Positions 7,042 to 17,399 are shown, counted from the stretch's first letter. The stretch is 64,000 nucleotides of DNA from Lachnospiraceae bacterium (GCA_021770785.1 JAETQH010000006.1:1-64000); one strand, 5' to 3'. Program-made: numbers and translations. The notes: generated from the sequence alone by a model not told the origin.

Positions 7042-9153
7042 TTACATTAATATATTTACATCTAAGATTAATGCGACCTCGCCGTCACCAAGAATAGTAG
7101 CACCGCTGATAATCTTATTGTTATTAATGTATTTTCCAAGTGATTTGATAACAATTTCCTGCTGTCCGATTAAATTGTCAACCACAAGACCTGCAGAATT
7201 CTCGCCCTTCTGTACGATAACAACGGTAAGGCTCTCCGGCTCTTCTCTCGGCTCGCTGTCTAATACCTGATCCAAACGGATTAACGGGATAACCATTCCA
7301 CGAAGATTAATCACTTCCTGCGCCTCTACATACTTGATATCCTTCACTGGAACATCCTCAATGGTTAAAATGGAGCCTAAGGCAATCGCATATTTCTCGT
7401 CCCTTACTTCCACCATCAATGCCTGGATAATTGCCAGGGTAAGCGGAAGTCTGACGGTAAAGGTGGTTCCCTCTCCCATGGCTGTCTTGACTTCAACATC
7501 ACCGCCAAGAGCTTCAATATTGGATTTTACAACGTCAAGCCCAACACCTCTTCCCGAAATATCGGTAATCTTTTTCGCCATGGAGAAGCTCGGCAGGAAT
7601 AACAGGTTGATGATTTCCTTCTGGGTCATGTTCTCCGCCTGTTCCTCGGTAATCACCCCGCGCTCAATAGCTTTGCTGCGGACTGCATTTACATCAATTC
7701 CGGCACCGTCGTCCCCAACTTCGATGATAACGTTATTTCCTTCCTGGAATGCCTTTAAGAAGATGCTTCCTACCTCCGGTTTTCCTAAGGAACGACGTGT
7801 CTCGTTATCTTCTAAGCCGTGGTCTGCGGAGTTACGGAGCAAATGCTGTAACGGGTCACCAATCTGGTCCACCACAGTACGGTCAAGCTCTGTCTCTTCA
7901 CCGGACATATAAAGTTCCATGTTCTTATTTAATTTTCTGGATAAGTCACGAATCATCCGCGGGAATTTTGCCACAACACTCTCAATCGGCACCATTCGCA
8001 CTTTCATCACGGACTCATGTAGATTGGTGGTAATACGCTCTAAATACTCAATCTGCTCATGGAAGGTCTGGTTCTGGGACTCTCCTCCCTCCATGTTGCC
8101 GATGGATACCAGACTGTTCTTTGCAATAATCAGCTCGGAAACCTGGTTCATCAATGCGTCTAATTTTTCAATGTCCACACGGACGGTACGGTTTGTTACC
8201 GGTTTTGCCACTGCCTGTTTCTTATTATTCGCCGCCGGCGCTGCTTTTGGTGCAGGAGCTGCCGAAGCCGGAGCTTTTGGTGCAGCTGCCGCAGGAGTCT
8301 CCGCTGCCGCCACGGGTGCAGCTGCTGCGGCTGCCTCTTCAGCTTTTTCCTGTTTCTCTGCAATCGCCTCGTATTTTACTTCCTCTCCGGATACCTCCTC
8401 AATTTCAGACACTGCCTTTGCCGCTTCTAAAATCTTATCATAACTCTCCTCCGAAGCAATGAAAAAGCTGAAATCACTTTCAAAATGCTCGTCCTCGATG
8501 TCCTGAGAGCTTGGATTGTAAACTAAAATCTGTCCGAACTCTTCCACTGCCTTAAACACCAAAAACGCCCTTGCCGCCTTTAAAAGACATTCTTTCTGGA
8601 TATATACGGTCATACCGTAAATGTGCATCCCCTCATCCTCGGCCGCCTTTAGTTTTGCCTTCTCCGAATCGTCTAAGTCAAACTGGAAGTATTTCTTCTT
8701 TCCTTCCGGTGCATTTTCTGCCGCAGGCGCCTCTTCTTTTTTCGGTGCGGGTGCAGGGCTGCCTTCTTCGCTGCCGGTGATGAAATCATTGAGTTCTTTG
8801 ATAATCAGCTCGTTTTCCTCGGTGCCTTCGTCGGAACTTTCCTTAATGTTATTCAGGTATCCTTCAATCGCGTCTAAGCACTTGAAGAGCAGATCAATCA
8901 TCGCACTGTTGACCTTGATTTTATCGCTTCTGACCTCCTGAAACACATTTTCCATGTCATGGGTCAAATGCTGCATACGTTTAAATCCCATGGTTCCTGC
9001 CATACCCTTTAAGGAATGGGCTGCACGGAAAATCTCATTAATGGTATCCATATTATCCGGCTCTTTCTCAAGAACCATGATACAGTCGCTCAAGGTCTGC
9101 AGATGTTCATCTGATTCATCAATAAATACTTCAAGATATTGGCTTACATCCAT
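7042..9153 (-). CDS. cheA: Chemotaxis histidine kinase CheA
   Basis: CheA autophosphorylates and passes phosphate to CheY and CheB. From ATG 9153 (MDVSQYLEVF, 703 residues) it has the HPt domain with phospho-His in RAAHSLKGMAG (H46), a P2 region and a long Ala/Pro linker (about 275-320). Dimerisation, ATPase (NSADHGLED, DDGAGID, SGRGVGLDVV) and CheW-like domains follow. ATG 9153 is chosen over 9171 because it sits one base after the cheB stop and behind GGGGG; the earlier ATG lies inside the cheB end and lacks a site. Confidence 0.97.
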   Translation of the reverse strand: MDVSQYLEVFIDESDEHLQTLSDCIMVLEKEPDNMDTINEIFRAAHSLKGMAGTMGFKRMQHLTHDMENVFQEVRSDKIKVNSAMIDLLFKCLDAIEGYLNNIKESSDEGTEENELIIKELNDFITGSEEGSPAPAPKKEEAPAAENAPEGKKKYFQFDLDDSEKAKLKAAEDEGMHIYGMTVYIQKECLLKAARAFLVFKAVEEFGQILVYNPSSQDIEDEHFESDFSFFIASEESYDKILEAAKAVSEIEEVSGEEVKYEAIAEKQEKAEEAAAAAAPVAAAETPAAAAPKAPASAAPAPKAAPAANNKKQAVAKPVTNRTVRVDIEKLDALMNQVSELIIAKNSLVSIGNMEGGESQNQTFHEQIEYLERITTNLHESVMKVRMVPIESVVAKFPRMIRDLSRKLNKNMELYMSGEETELDRTVVDQIGDPLQHLLRNSADHGLEDNETRRSLGKPEVGSIFLKAFQEGNNVIIEVGDDGAGIDVNAVRSKAIERGVITEEQAENMTQKEIINLLFLPSFSMAKKITDISGRGVGLDVVKSNIEALGGDVEVKTAMGEGTTFTVRLPLTLAIIQALMVEVRDEKYAIALGSILTIEDVPVKDIKYVEAQEVINLRGMVIPLIRLDQVLDSEPREEPESLTVVIVQKGENSAGLVVDNLIGQQEIVIKSLGKYINNNKIISGATILGDGEVALILDVNILM

Positions 9154-9154
9154 G

Positions 9155-10213
9155 TTATTGTACCCCCACATTCTTTGTTATTCTCTGTGCAATTTCTGTA
9201 AGAGGAACCACTTCGTTTACGATACCCGTCTCTGCTATCGCCTTTGGCATACCATACACTACGCAGGTTGCTGCATCCTGTGCAATCACATATACAGGCT
9301 TGCTCTTTGCCAGAGATAAAATGCCGTTGGTGCCGTCCGCCCCCATACCCGTCAGAACCACGCATACCACCTCGTCATATCCGCAGCCCCGCAGGGAATC
9401 ATAGGTAATGTTGGCACATGGCCGGAGTCCTCCGATGGGTGGCATCTCATTGAGCTGAATCTTATGTCTTCCGTCCGGGCACTTTTTCACTTCCATGTGC
9501 TTTCCCCCCGGCGCAATGTAGACCTTTCCCTTTTCGAGGATATCCCCTTCCTCCGCCTCTTTTACTTTGATCGGACTGACTTCATTGAGTCTGTCTGCCA
9601 TAGACTTGGTAAATCCTGCCGGCATATGCTGCACTAAAACCATAGGTGCATCTAAATTTTTCGGCAAATAAGGTATGACACTCTGCAGTGCTTTTGGTCC
9701 CCCTGTGGAACAGGCAAGAGCCACAATTTTATTACCGCCTCTCACCGGCTGCACTGTCTTCCGCAAGGTAATTCTCCCTGCCCCTGCCATGCTGCTCTGG
9801 TTCACCTTTGTTGTAGACAGCACTGCCTTTAGGACGCTTACTACCCTTTCCTTAAAGGTGTCGCCTTTCGCCTCAATGATATTCATTGGCTTCTCTACAA
9901 AATCCACTGCTCCCCGCTCCATGGCAAGCATTGTTACCTCGGCATCCTTTGTAGTCTCAGTACTCACCATAATTACGGTAGCTTTTATCTTTTCCTTTTG
10001 CAGCCGCTCTAACAATTCCAGTCCGCTCATCCTGGGCATATTAACATCAAGGACAACTCCGTCATACTTGTTAGCCTTTAATTTCTCATATGCTTCAAGA
10101 CCATCCCGGCATGTATCTGTTACTTGAAATGTTTCTTCTGAATTTATAATATCACAAATGACCCTTCTCATGAGTGCAGAGTCATCAACAACAAGAATAT
10201 TTCTCTTAATCAT
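9155..10213 (-). CDS. cheB: Protein-glutamate methylesterase/deamidase CheB
   Basis: CheB removes methyl groups from receptors for adaptation. The 352-residue protein has an N-terminal receiver domain (phospho-acceptor D56 in GVVLDVNMP). Its C-terminal esterase carries the catalytic Ser (S169 in ACSTGGP), His (H196 in VQHMPAG) and Asp (D293 in TGMGADG). Its stop codon abuts the cheA start by one base, which indicates translational coupling. Confidence 0.97.
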   Translation of the reverse strand: MIKRNILVVDDSALMRRVICDIINSEETFQVTDTCRDGLEAYEKLKANKYDGVVLDVNMPRMSGLELLERLQKEKIKATVIMVSTETTKDAEVTMLAMERGAVDFVEKPMNIIEAKGDTFKERVVSVLKAVLSTTKVNQSSMAGAGRITLRKTVQPVRGGNKIVALACSTGGPKALQSVIPYLPKNLDAPMVLVQHMPAGFTKSMADRLNEVSPIKVKEAEEGDILEKGKVYIAPGGKHMEVKKCPDGRHKIQLNEMPPIGGLRPCANITYDSLRGCGYDEVVCVVLTGMGADGTNGILSLAKSKPVYVIAQDAATCVVYGMPKAIAETGIVNEVVPLTEIAQRITKNVGVQ

Positions 10214-10216
10214 TTT

Positions 10217-10960
10217 CTACTTGCCTCTTTGACGCGTTTTCCGCTCTTCTTCAAAAATATAATGAATAATTTCCTCTCTAATTCTTTCATCCTTAATTAA
10301 AAATTTCGCTCTTGCCTCAAACCTCATGTCCCGGCCGTTCTCCATCTTACGGCAGCTGATAACCTCCGCTACAAGGTTATAACGCTTGTCAATTCTCTCA
10401 TTTTTTAAATGGAGCTCTAAAAGCAAATCCGCACCGACTTCTAATTTTTCCTCTGTACGGAAACGAAGCCCGCCCCCGCTTAAATCCATAATTTTTCCCA
10501 GAGTAGTGTTTCCCGCCAGATAATCATCACGAATCATATCATAGATATCCTGCAAAGTCTCTACCTCCACCGCCTCTTTCGGAATCTTGTAATATAAAAA
10601 TTCCAGAATGCAGGGATACCGGAAATATTCCCTCCTTTGAAATTTTTCCAAATCGGATTTCAACTCGATATCTAACATATAGATATTGTCCTTTTTGTAA
10701 CGCTCCCGTATCTGACCTGCTGCCCGATACACGCCTCCTCTAGAGAAAAAGACAAACTCATACCGCAGCCCTAATGAAAGCAGGGCTAATTTCCCACCTT
10801 CCGTAGGCATGGCAATCTGCAAATCTCCGTTTTCTTTCATGTCAAGCACCTGGCTTCTATACATGTGGACAGCCTCATGGTTTTTCAATGCCAGATCTAC
10901 TTCCTGCGCCACTCTGATTTCAATTTTATCGCCTACCCGAATTATTTCCGAAACTGTCAT
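10217..10960 (-). CDS. PilZ-domain c-di-GMP receptor, YcgR/YpfA-like flagellar brake
   Basis: The 247-residue protein has an N-terminal YcgR-type beta domain (about 1-100) and a C-terminal PilZ domain. The c-di-GMP binding motif is complete: RREYFRYP (R109, R110, R114) and DLSGGGLRF (D159, S161, G164). Proteins of this type slow flagellar rotation when c-di-GMP is high by contacting motor parts such as MotA or FliG. It lies between flhG and cheB, 11 bases after flhG, in a position not occupied in the B. subtilis operon. Confidence 0.9.
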   Translation of the reverse strand: MTVSEIIRVGDKIEIRVAQEVDLALKNHEAVHMYRSQVLDMKENGDLQIAMPTEGGKLALLSLGLRYEFVFFSRGGVYRAAGQIRERYKKDNIYMLDIELKSDLEKFQRREYFRYPCILEFLYYKIPKEAVEVETLQDIYDMIRDDYLAGNTTLGKIMDLSGGGLRFRTEEKLEVGADLLLELHLKNERIDKRYNLVAEVISCRKMENGRDMRFEARAKFLIKDERIREEIIHYIFEEERKTRQRGK

Positions 10961-10971
10961 AAGCCCACTCC

Positions 10972-11850
10972 TTACTGTTTGCGATTGATTAAATCTGAAA
11001 ATACCTGTGCAATTCCCCAGCGTATCTTCGGCAGATTATGTTCATTTTCCAACAAATTAACCGCCATCACCTCAAATGCTTTTGACGACCTCGCCTCCGG
11101 CACATTAATGGACACCGGTTTCTGCTGCCGGACGGATTTTTCCAACATCATATCCTGAGGTATCATTCCAAGATAATCTATTTTTCCGTCTAAAAACTGT
11201 TCTACCACTGAATTTAATTTATCATAGACATTTTTTCCCTCTTCCAATGAAGCTGCCCGGTTCGAGAGCACTCTGATACTGGTCTCCTCCCGCAGGAAAT
11301 TCGGATTGCGATACAGGGTTTTCAGTAAAGAATAGGAATCCGTCAGGGAGCTGGGCTCCGGTGTCGTCACCAGTACCACCTCCGGACTTGCCATAACAAA
11401 TTCCAGTACACTGTCTGAAATTCCTGCTCCCGTATCCACCAAAATCACATCCGCAAGCTCATCCAGCTCCCGCAGGCTCTTGATAAAATACAATATCTGA
11501 TCTTTCGTAAGGTTATTCAGCCCCATAATACCGGCTCCTCCGGAAATAAAGCCAATCCCCATGGGACCCTCCGTAATAATCTCCCGAATGCCTTTTCCGT
11601 GATAAATTAAATCTCCTAGATTATATTTCGGCACCGCACCGAACATTACTTCTACATTGGCTAACCCAAAGTCCGCATCAAAAATCAAAACCTTTTTCCC
11701 AAGCCGGGTCATCTGCACCGCCAAATTCACTGCCACATTTGATTTTCCAACGCCGCCTTTTCCACTGGTTACGGTAATTACGCGGGCTGTCATCGCTGGA
11801 TGCTGATTTTTCAATTTTATCACATTTCTAAGCTTTTCAGCCTGGTCCAT
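10972..11850 (-). CDS. flhG: MinD-like ATPase FlhG (YlxH), flagellar number regulator
   Basis: FlhG is a membrane-binding P-loop ATPase that limits flagellar number and stimulates the FlhF GTPase. The 292-residue protein begins with a short basic helix (about 1-20, the FlhF-activating segment), then the deviant Walker A KGGVGKS (31-37). DADFGLANVEVM and VDTGAGIS follow, and the C-terminus is amphipathic. It starts 4 bases after flhF. Confidence 0.95.
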   Translation of the reverse strand: MDQAEKLRNVIKLKNQHPAMTARVITVTSGKGGVGKSNVAVNLAVQMTRLGKKVLIFDADFGLANVEVMFGAVPKYNLGDLIYHGKGIREIITEGPMGIGFISGGAGIMGLNNLTKDQILYFIKSLRELDELADVILVDTGAGISDSVLEFVMASPEVVLVTTPEPSSLTDSYSLLKTLYRNPNFLREETSIRVLSNRAASLEEGKNVYDKLNSVVEQFLDGKIDYLGMIPQDMMLEKSVRQQKPVSINVPEARSSKAFEVMAVNLLENEHNLPKIRWGIAQVFSDLINRKQ

Positions 11851-11854
11851 ACCC

Positions 11855-13120
11855 TTACCTGCCCCCTAGTAGCTGTTTTACAATCTTTTGCGTATTAAAT
11901 TCTTCAATGTCATCCGGTACATTCTGCCCGTTTGTCATGTAAGACAGAGAGGCACCGGCGTACAATTTGATGTTGAATATATTGCCAAAAGTTGTCGTCT
12001 CGTCTAATTTTGTAAAAATAATCTTGTAGTCCGCAATATCCCTGTAAATGTCCACGATTTCCAGTAAATCTTTATATTTCGTGGTGGCGCTGAGGACCAG
12101 ATAAACCTCTTTCTCGTAAGCTTCGTCTAACCCGGCAATCATCTTTTTCATATCGCCGCACTGGGCCTCGTTTTTATGGGAAAAGCCTGCGGTATCCACA
12201 AAAATTAAATGATAATCATTCACACGCTCAATGGCTGCATTCATTTCCTCTGCAGAATAAATAATGCTCATGGGGGCATCTAAAATATTGGCGTATACCC
12301 GAAGCTGCTCTGTGGCCGCAATCCGGTAGGTATCCGCTGTCAGGAATGCCACCTTCATTCCCTCGTCTACCTTATACTTGGACGCTATTTTGGCAATGGT
12401 GGTGGTTTTCCCCACTCCAGTGGGACCGATAAAGAAGATAATCTTCGGCTTCTTTCCTGTGGTGTCAATGGTATTAGGCTGCCCCAGCTTTAAAATCATC
12501 TTCTGATATACGGTAGAAAGGATATAGTCCACGCTGCTGCCGTTGTGCATAACCTTCTCTGCCTCATCCATAATCTGATTGACAAACTTCTCATTGACAT
12601 CATTTTCTAAGAGGGTGCGGTAAAGCATTTTTACAAACTGCAACCCTTCCGGGCTTGCGGTCTGCATTTCTAACTTCTCTTCTTTGCGTTTTTCCCCCAC
12701 GGAAAGCTGTTTCTCCAGCATATTAGACAAATCTTCCAGTCTCTTTTCCAATCCGTCATTTCTTCTTTCCCCATGAGTAACCTCTGATTTCATTTCAGCC
12801 TCCTGTCTGAACGCTGACGCTGTGGGAGCTGCTGTATTCTGCGTTTCCGGCGTTTTGGGTACCTGAAGTTTTTCGTCTGCAGCCAGATTAATGCCCTCGT
12901 GCATTTTTGCCGCCGTATTCAATGCCGACAACGGATTGGTAAATACCTCTTTTTCCTCTAATGCCGCCGTCACCTCATATACTGTCTCTTTAAAAACCTT
13001 TAACATTCCCTTCGGTTTTATCTCTCTGACATTCATTACCACCGCACCGGGTCCAAGCTCCTGTTTTGCCTTTTCTATCGCTTCCTCTTTTGTCTTGCCC
13101 TGATACTTATTTATGGTCAT
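11855..13120 (-). CDS. flhF: Flagellar biosynthesis GTPase FlhF
   Basis: FlhF is an SRP-family GTPase that marks the site of flagellar assembly. The 421-residue protein has a variable basic N-terminal domain (about 1-150), the N domain and a G domain. The G domain has Walker A GPTGVGKT (232-239), DTAGFSHKN and TKLDETTTFG. Length is normal. It lies one base after the flhA stop. Confidence 0.95.
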   Translation of the reverse strand: MTINKYQGKTKEEAIEKAKQELGPGAVVMNVREIKPKGMLKVFKETVYEVTAALEEKEVFTNPLSALNTAAKMHEGINLAADEKLQVPKTPETQNTAAPTASAFRQEAEMKSEVTHGERRNDGLEKRLEDLSNMLEKQLSVGEKRKEEKLEMQTASPEGLQFVKMLYRTLLENDVNEKFVNQIMDEAEKVMHNGSSVDYILSTVYQKMILKLGQPNTIDTTGKKPKIIFFIGPTGVGKTTTIAKIASKYKVDEGMKVAFLTADTYRIAATEQLRVYANILDAPMSIIYSAEEMNAAIERVNDYHLIFVDTAGFSHKNEAQCGDMKKMIAGLDEAYEKEVYLVLSATTKYKDLLEIVDIYRDIADYKIIFTKLDETTTFGNIFNIKLYAGASLSYMTNGQNVPDDIEEFNTQKIVKQLLGGR

Positions 13121-13121
13121 T

Positions 13122-15155
13122 TTATACTGTCACCATCCCTACTGATTGTAATTCTACATTCGACTCGACTTCGTTGTATGAAACCACAATTAAGTCTTTG
13201 AAGTATTCTTCTGTCAATTTCTTAAAATACATACGCACAATCGGCGACGTAATCACAATCGCACTCTTGCCCATATTCTCTAATTTTGTCACCTCTGTCT
13301 CCACGGAATTCATCACCGCCTTGGTTTTCTCCGGGTCTAAAGTGAGATAAGCCCCCTGCTCCGTCTGTTTCACGGAGGACATAATCTCCTGCTCCACCTT
13401 GGGATCTAAGGTAATAACGCTGGTGGTCTCGTTGGCAGGAAAATATTTGCTGGAAATGGCACGTTTTAAGCTCTGCCTTACATACTCCGTCAAAACGTCC
13501 GTATCCCTCGTGGCGGATGCATGGTCCGCTAAGGTCTCGAAAATGCTAAGCAAATCCCGGATAGAAATGCCCTCGGAAAGGAGATTCTGCAATACCTTCT
13601 GCACTTCCCCAAGTCCTAACTGTTTTGGTATCAGCTCCTCCACCAGAACCGGATTGCTCTCTTTTAAGTTGTTGACCAGATTCTGAACATCCTGTCTGGT
13701 GAGCAGCTCCGCAATATGGGAACGTATCACCTCCGTCAGATGGGTCGCAATGATGGAAGGCGGGTCTACTACGGTATAGCCAAGGCTCTCCGCCCGCTCC
13801 CTCTGGCTCTCGGTAATCCAGATCGCCGGCAGATGGAAGGAAGGCTCAAAGGTAGGAATACCTGTAATTTCCTCTTCCACATAACCGGGATTCATCGCCA
13901 TATAGTGGTCAAAAAGAATTTCTCCCTCTGTAATCTGGATTCCTTTTATCTTAATAATATACTGATTAGGATTTAACTGGATATTATCCCTCAAACGGAT
14001 GATGGGCACCACGGTACCAAGCTCTAAGGCTATCTGCCTACGGATCATAACCACACGATCTAATAAATCGCCGCCCTGGTTTACATCGGCAAGAGGAATG
14101 ATACCATAACCGAACTCTAACTCGATGGGGTCTACCTGCAGCAGGGATACTACGTTCTCCGGCTTGCGGATTTCCTCCGCCTCGGTCTCCGCCGTATTGA
14201 CTTCCTCTTCAATGCTCTCAATGGCAATACTCTTTTCCACCTGTTTTCCAGCTACCAGGAACATAACTCCTAACGCAAGAAATAAAAGCATATTCAAAGG
14301 CGTTGTCACACCCAGAAATGCCAGAGTTGCCCCTACAATATAAAGTACCTTGGGAATACCAAACAACTGGCTGACCAGAATATTGGAAAAGTCCGCTTCC
14401 TTAGAAGCCTTCGTCACTAAAATACCTGTGGCAAGAGAAATCAGAAGAGACGGTATCTGGGAGCACAGTCCGTCACCAATGGTAAGAATGCCATAATGCT
14501 GTATCGCTTCCGCAAACTCCATGCCGTCCTGCAGCACTCCCATGGCTGTACCGCCGATTAAGTTGATAAAGGTGATAATCAGTCCTGCCGTGGCATCTCC
14601 CTTTACATACTTTGTAGCACCGTCCATGGAACCGAAGAAGCTTGCTTCCTCCTGGATTTTGTTACGGCGCTCCCTCGCCTGCTTTTCTGTAATTGCTCCG
14701 GTATTCAAATCCGCATCAATCGCCATCTGTTTTCCCGGCATTGCATCTAGGGTAAATCTGGCAGTAACCTCAGCGACTCGCTCAGAACCTTTATTAATAA
14801 CGACAAACTGTATGATAATCAATACGACAAAGACAATCGCACCGATAATTAAATTGCCCCCGCCGACGAAGCCTCCGAAGGTCTCTACCACGTTTCCAGG
14901 TGCACCTGTTGTAAGAATTAATCTGGTGGATGAAACATTCAGAGAAATCCTGAAAATGGTTGTAAACAACAGTAATGTCGGGAAAAACGACATATCAAGC
15001 ACTTCTTTTACAAACAATGTATTAAACAAAACTATCATGGCGATGGAAATGTTCAACGCCAGCATCACATCAAGTAATGTGGAACTGATTGGCACCATAA
15101 AAAAGATGACTGCAGCCAATAAATAGAGCGCAACACCAATGTCAGATTTCTTCAT
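13122..15155 (-). CDS. flhA: Flagellar type III export gate protein FlhA
   Basis: FlhA forms the nonameric export gate that uses proton motive force. The 677-residue protein has about eight transmembrane helices in the first half, the conserved FHIPEP-type loop (RFTLDAMPGKQMAIDADLN) and a cytoplasmic ring domain in the second half. Full family length. It lies 30 bases after flhB. Confidence 0.97.
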   Translation of the reverse strand: MKKSDIGVALYLLAAVIFFMVPISSTLLDVMLALNISIAMIVLFNTLFVKEVLDMSFFPTLLLFTTIFRISLNVSSTRLILTTGAPGNVVETFGGFVGGGNLIIGAIVFVVLIIIQFVVINKGSERVAEVTARFTLDAMPGKQMAIDADLNTGAITEKQARERRNKIQEEASFFGSMDGATKYVKGDATAGLIITFINLIGGTAMGVLQDGMEFAEAIQHYGILTIGDGLCSQIPSLLISLATGILVTKASKEADFSNILVSQLFGIPKVLYIVGATLAFLGVTTPLNMLLFLALGVMFLVAGKQVEKSIAIESIEEEVNTAETEAEEIRKPENVVSLLQVDPIELEFGYGIIPLADVNQGGDLLDRVVMIRRQIALELGTVVPIIRLRDNIQLNPNQYIIKIKGIQITEGEILFDHYMAMNPGYVEEEITGIPTFEPSFHLPAIWITESQRERAESLGYTVVDPPSIIATHLTEVIRSHIAELLTRQDVQNLVNNLKESNPVLVEELIPKQLGLGEVQKVLQNLLSEGISIRDLLSIFETLADHASATRDTDVLTEYVRQSLKRAISSKYFPANETTSVITLDPKVEQEIMSSVKQTEQGAYLTLDPEKTKAVMNSVETEVTKLENMGKSAIVITSPIVRMYFKKLTEEYFKDLIVVSYNEVESNVELQSVGMVTV

Positions 15156-15185
15156 GCCTTATCCTCCCTGTTTCCCAAAGAAACT

Positions 15186-16313
15186 TTATCTATTCTTCAT
15201 ATTATAAACCATTGCTAAGATTTCCGCTACTGCCTGATACAATTCCGGCGGAATTTCTGCGCCGATATCTACATTGGCATAAAGCATACGTGCAAGAGGT
15301 TTATTTTCAACGATTTCAATGTTATGTTCTTTTGCCGCCTCACGGATTTTCTGTGCCAGGAAATCCTCTCCTTTCGCAAGGACAATGGGGGCTTTCGCCG
15401 TCTCGGCATCATATTTAATCGCCACCGCCAGATGGGTCGGGTTAGTAATAACCACATCTGCCTTAGGGACATCCTGCATCATACGCTGCCGCGACGCTTC
15501 ACGCATACGCTGCCTCTGCCTGCCTTTGATTTCCGGATTTCCCTCGGTATTTTTATATTCATCCTTCACTTCCTGTTTTGTCATCTTCATTTCTTCGTTA
15601 AACCGGTGCTTCTGATAAATAAAATCCGCCAGACCTACCACCAGATACACCAGACTGATTTTCAGCCCTGCGTTGATAATTACATCCCCACAGAGCGCCA
15701 ATGCCTGATTCAATGGCATATCATACAAAATGAAAATATCGTCTGCCTCATCCCGGATGGAAATATACGCCACATAAATAACCACGCCGATTTTTAAGAT
15801 AGACTTAAACAGTTCAAATACGGAATCCTTCGAAAAAATACGTTTAAAGCCGCTGATGGGATTGAACTTGTCCCCCTTAGGCTTTAAGGGCTTCGCCGAC
15901 ACCTTCCACCCTACCTGTATAATGCTGATAATAATTGTGATTACAAACCCAAAGGCAAAAAACGGTGCCACCAGCTTCAGCATCATCCAGAAAATGCTCT
16001 GCAGATACACGGAAACCTCATGTACCGAAGCTTCCGCTGACATCGCCGTCACAAATTCCGGTATGGTCTTATATACATATTGATAAGCTTCAATAAATCC
16101 GCCGCCGACCCAGGAGATAAAAATTTTTAATACCAGAAACAGGACAATCAAATCAAACGCAGAGGTAAGCTCCTTACTCTTTGCAACTTTACCGTCCTCT
16201 CTCGCTTCCCTTAATTTTTTCTCTGTCGCCGGTTCTGTCTTTTCTCCGCCGGGACCGTCTTTGGCAAACCACTGAAGGTTATATTCAAGAATCAATCGAA
16301 TTTCCTGTTCCAA
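15186..16313 (-). CDS. flhB: Flagellar export switch protein FlhB
   Basis: FlhB switches export from rod/hook to filament substrates after self-cleavage. The 375-residue protein has four membrane helices followed by a cytoplasmic domain with the autocleavage motif NPTH (291-294) in the context VVITNPTHLAVAIKY. It has a slightly extended N-terminus before GEKTEPATEKKLREA. It lies one base after fliR. Confidence 0.97.
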   Translation of the reverse strand: MEQEIRLILEYNLQWFAKDGPGGEKTEPATEKKLREAREDGKVAKSKELTSAFDLIVLFLVLKIFISWVGGGFIEAYQYVYKTIPEFVTAMSAEASVHEVSVYLQSIFWMMLKLVAPFFAFGFVITIIISIIQVGWKVSAKPLKPKGDKFNPISGFKRIFSKDSVFELFKSILKIGVVIYVAYISIRDEADDIFILYDMPLNQALALCGDVIINAGLKISLVYLVVGLADFIYQKHRFNEEMKMTKQEVKDEYKNTEGNPEIKGRQRQRMREASRQRMMQDVPKADVVITNPTHLAVAIKYDAETAKAPIVLAKGEDFLAQKIREAAKEHNIEIVENKPLARMLYANVDIGAEIPPELYQAVAEILAMVYNMKNR

Positions 16314-16314
16314 G

Positions 16315-17094
16315 CTAATACATTCCTTCTATAAATAACACCATCATTTTTCTCATTTCTTTAAAAATAAAATCCGCAATCCCCGGCAGCAGCGATATGG
16401 TCAGAAACAACACCAGAAACCCTACCATAATCTTCATCTGCATACCTACCGCAAACATATTCATTTGGGGCGATACCTTAGCTAAGATACCAAGAATACA
16501 GTTTAATATCATAATACAGGCAAATACGGGAAGTACAATCCGAAAACCTATAACAAACAAATCCGTCACATACTGCATCATAGACTGTAATAAATGATCC
16601 CAGTCAAATACCTGTCCGTTAACGGGTACTACAATAAAAGAATCCGTAAATGCCCGTAAAATCACCTGATACATATTGGTGGCGATGAGCAGCAGCATAA
16701 TAAAGTAATTATACAAATCGCCCACCAGCGTAGACTGGGTATTCATCTCCGGATTAAACTCTGTTGCCATACTAAGTCCAATGTCCATGGAAATAATATG
16801 TCCTGCAAATAAAATAATGGAATTACAAATGTTTGCACCAAGTCCTATCAGCAACCCTGTAATTCCCTCTTTTAAAACTATTACCGCGTATCCGAAAAGA
16901 CCTGTATAAGAAAGGGCTGTCTTGTCTATAAATCCGTATAACAATAACGATATAAAAACAGACAGTCCGATTTTTACCTGCCGTGGGACGCTTGACTGTC
17001 CAAAAAACGGCGCAACAGATACAAAACAGGATACGCGGACCAATATTAATATCAGTATTTCAAAACCAGTCAATGAAAAAGTATATTCCAGCAT
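16315..17094 (-). CDS. fliR: Flagellar export gate component FliR
   Basis: FliR is part of the FliPQR core channel of the flagellar type III system. The 259-residue protein has about six transmembrane segments and typical motifs near the N-terminus (ILVRVSCFVSVAPFFG). Spacing to fliQ is 3 bases. Confidence 0.95.
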   Translation of the reverse strand: MLEYTFSLTGFEILILILVRVSCFVSVAPFFGQSSVPRQVKIGLSVFISLLLYGFIDKTALSYTGLFGYAVIVLKEGITGLLIGLGANICNSIILFAGHIISMDIGLSMATEFNPEMNTQSTLVGDLYNYFIMLLLIATNMYQVILRAFTDSFIVVPVNGQVFDWDHLLQSMMQYVTDLFVIGFRIVLPVFACIMILNCILGILAKVSPQMNMFAVGMQMKIMVGFLVLFLTISLLPGIADFIFKEMRKMMVLFIEGMY

Positions 17095-17097
17095 ACA

Positions 17098-17370
17098 TCA
17101 TCCACCAAGATAAACACTAAAGTTTGACCATAAACTAGTCATAAACTCTGACAGATTCGTCAAAATCCATGAGCCAAAAATCATCATTCCCACAAACACG
17201 GCGATTATTTTGGGAACAAAGGTCAATGTCTGTTCCTGAATGGATGTCACCGTCTGAAAGATACTGATAATCAGACCCACCACTAATGAAATAATCAATA
17301 TCGGCGCCGAGCAAATAATGATGGTATAAATTGCCTCTCTTGCTATATCAAGAACTTGTCCTTCTGTCAT
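17098..17370 (-). CDS. fliQ: Flagellar export gate component FliQ
   Basis: FliQ contributes four copies to the export channel. The 90-residue protein consists of two transmembrane hairpin helices with the conserved QVLDIAREA start and VTSIQEQTLTFVPKI loop. Size is exactly that of the family. Confidence 0.96.
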   Translation of the reverse strand: MTEGQVLDIAREAIYTIIICSAPILIISLVVGLIISIFQTVTSIQEQTLTFVPKIIAVFVGMMIFGSWILTNLSEFMTSLWSNFSVYLGG

Positions 17371-17399
17371 TTCTTATCACCTCAAAACCACATCCCTCA

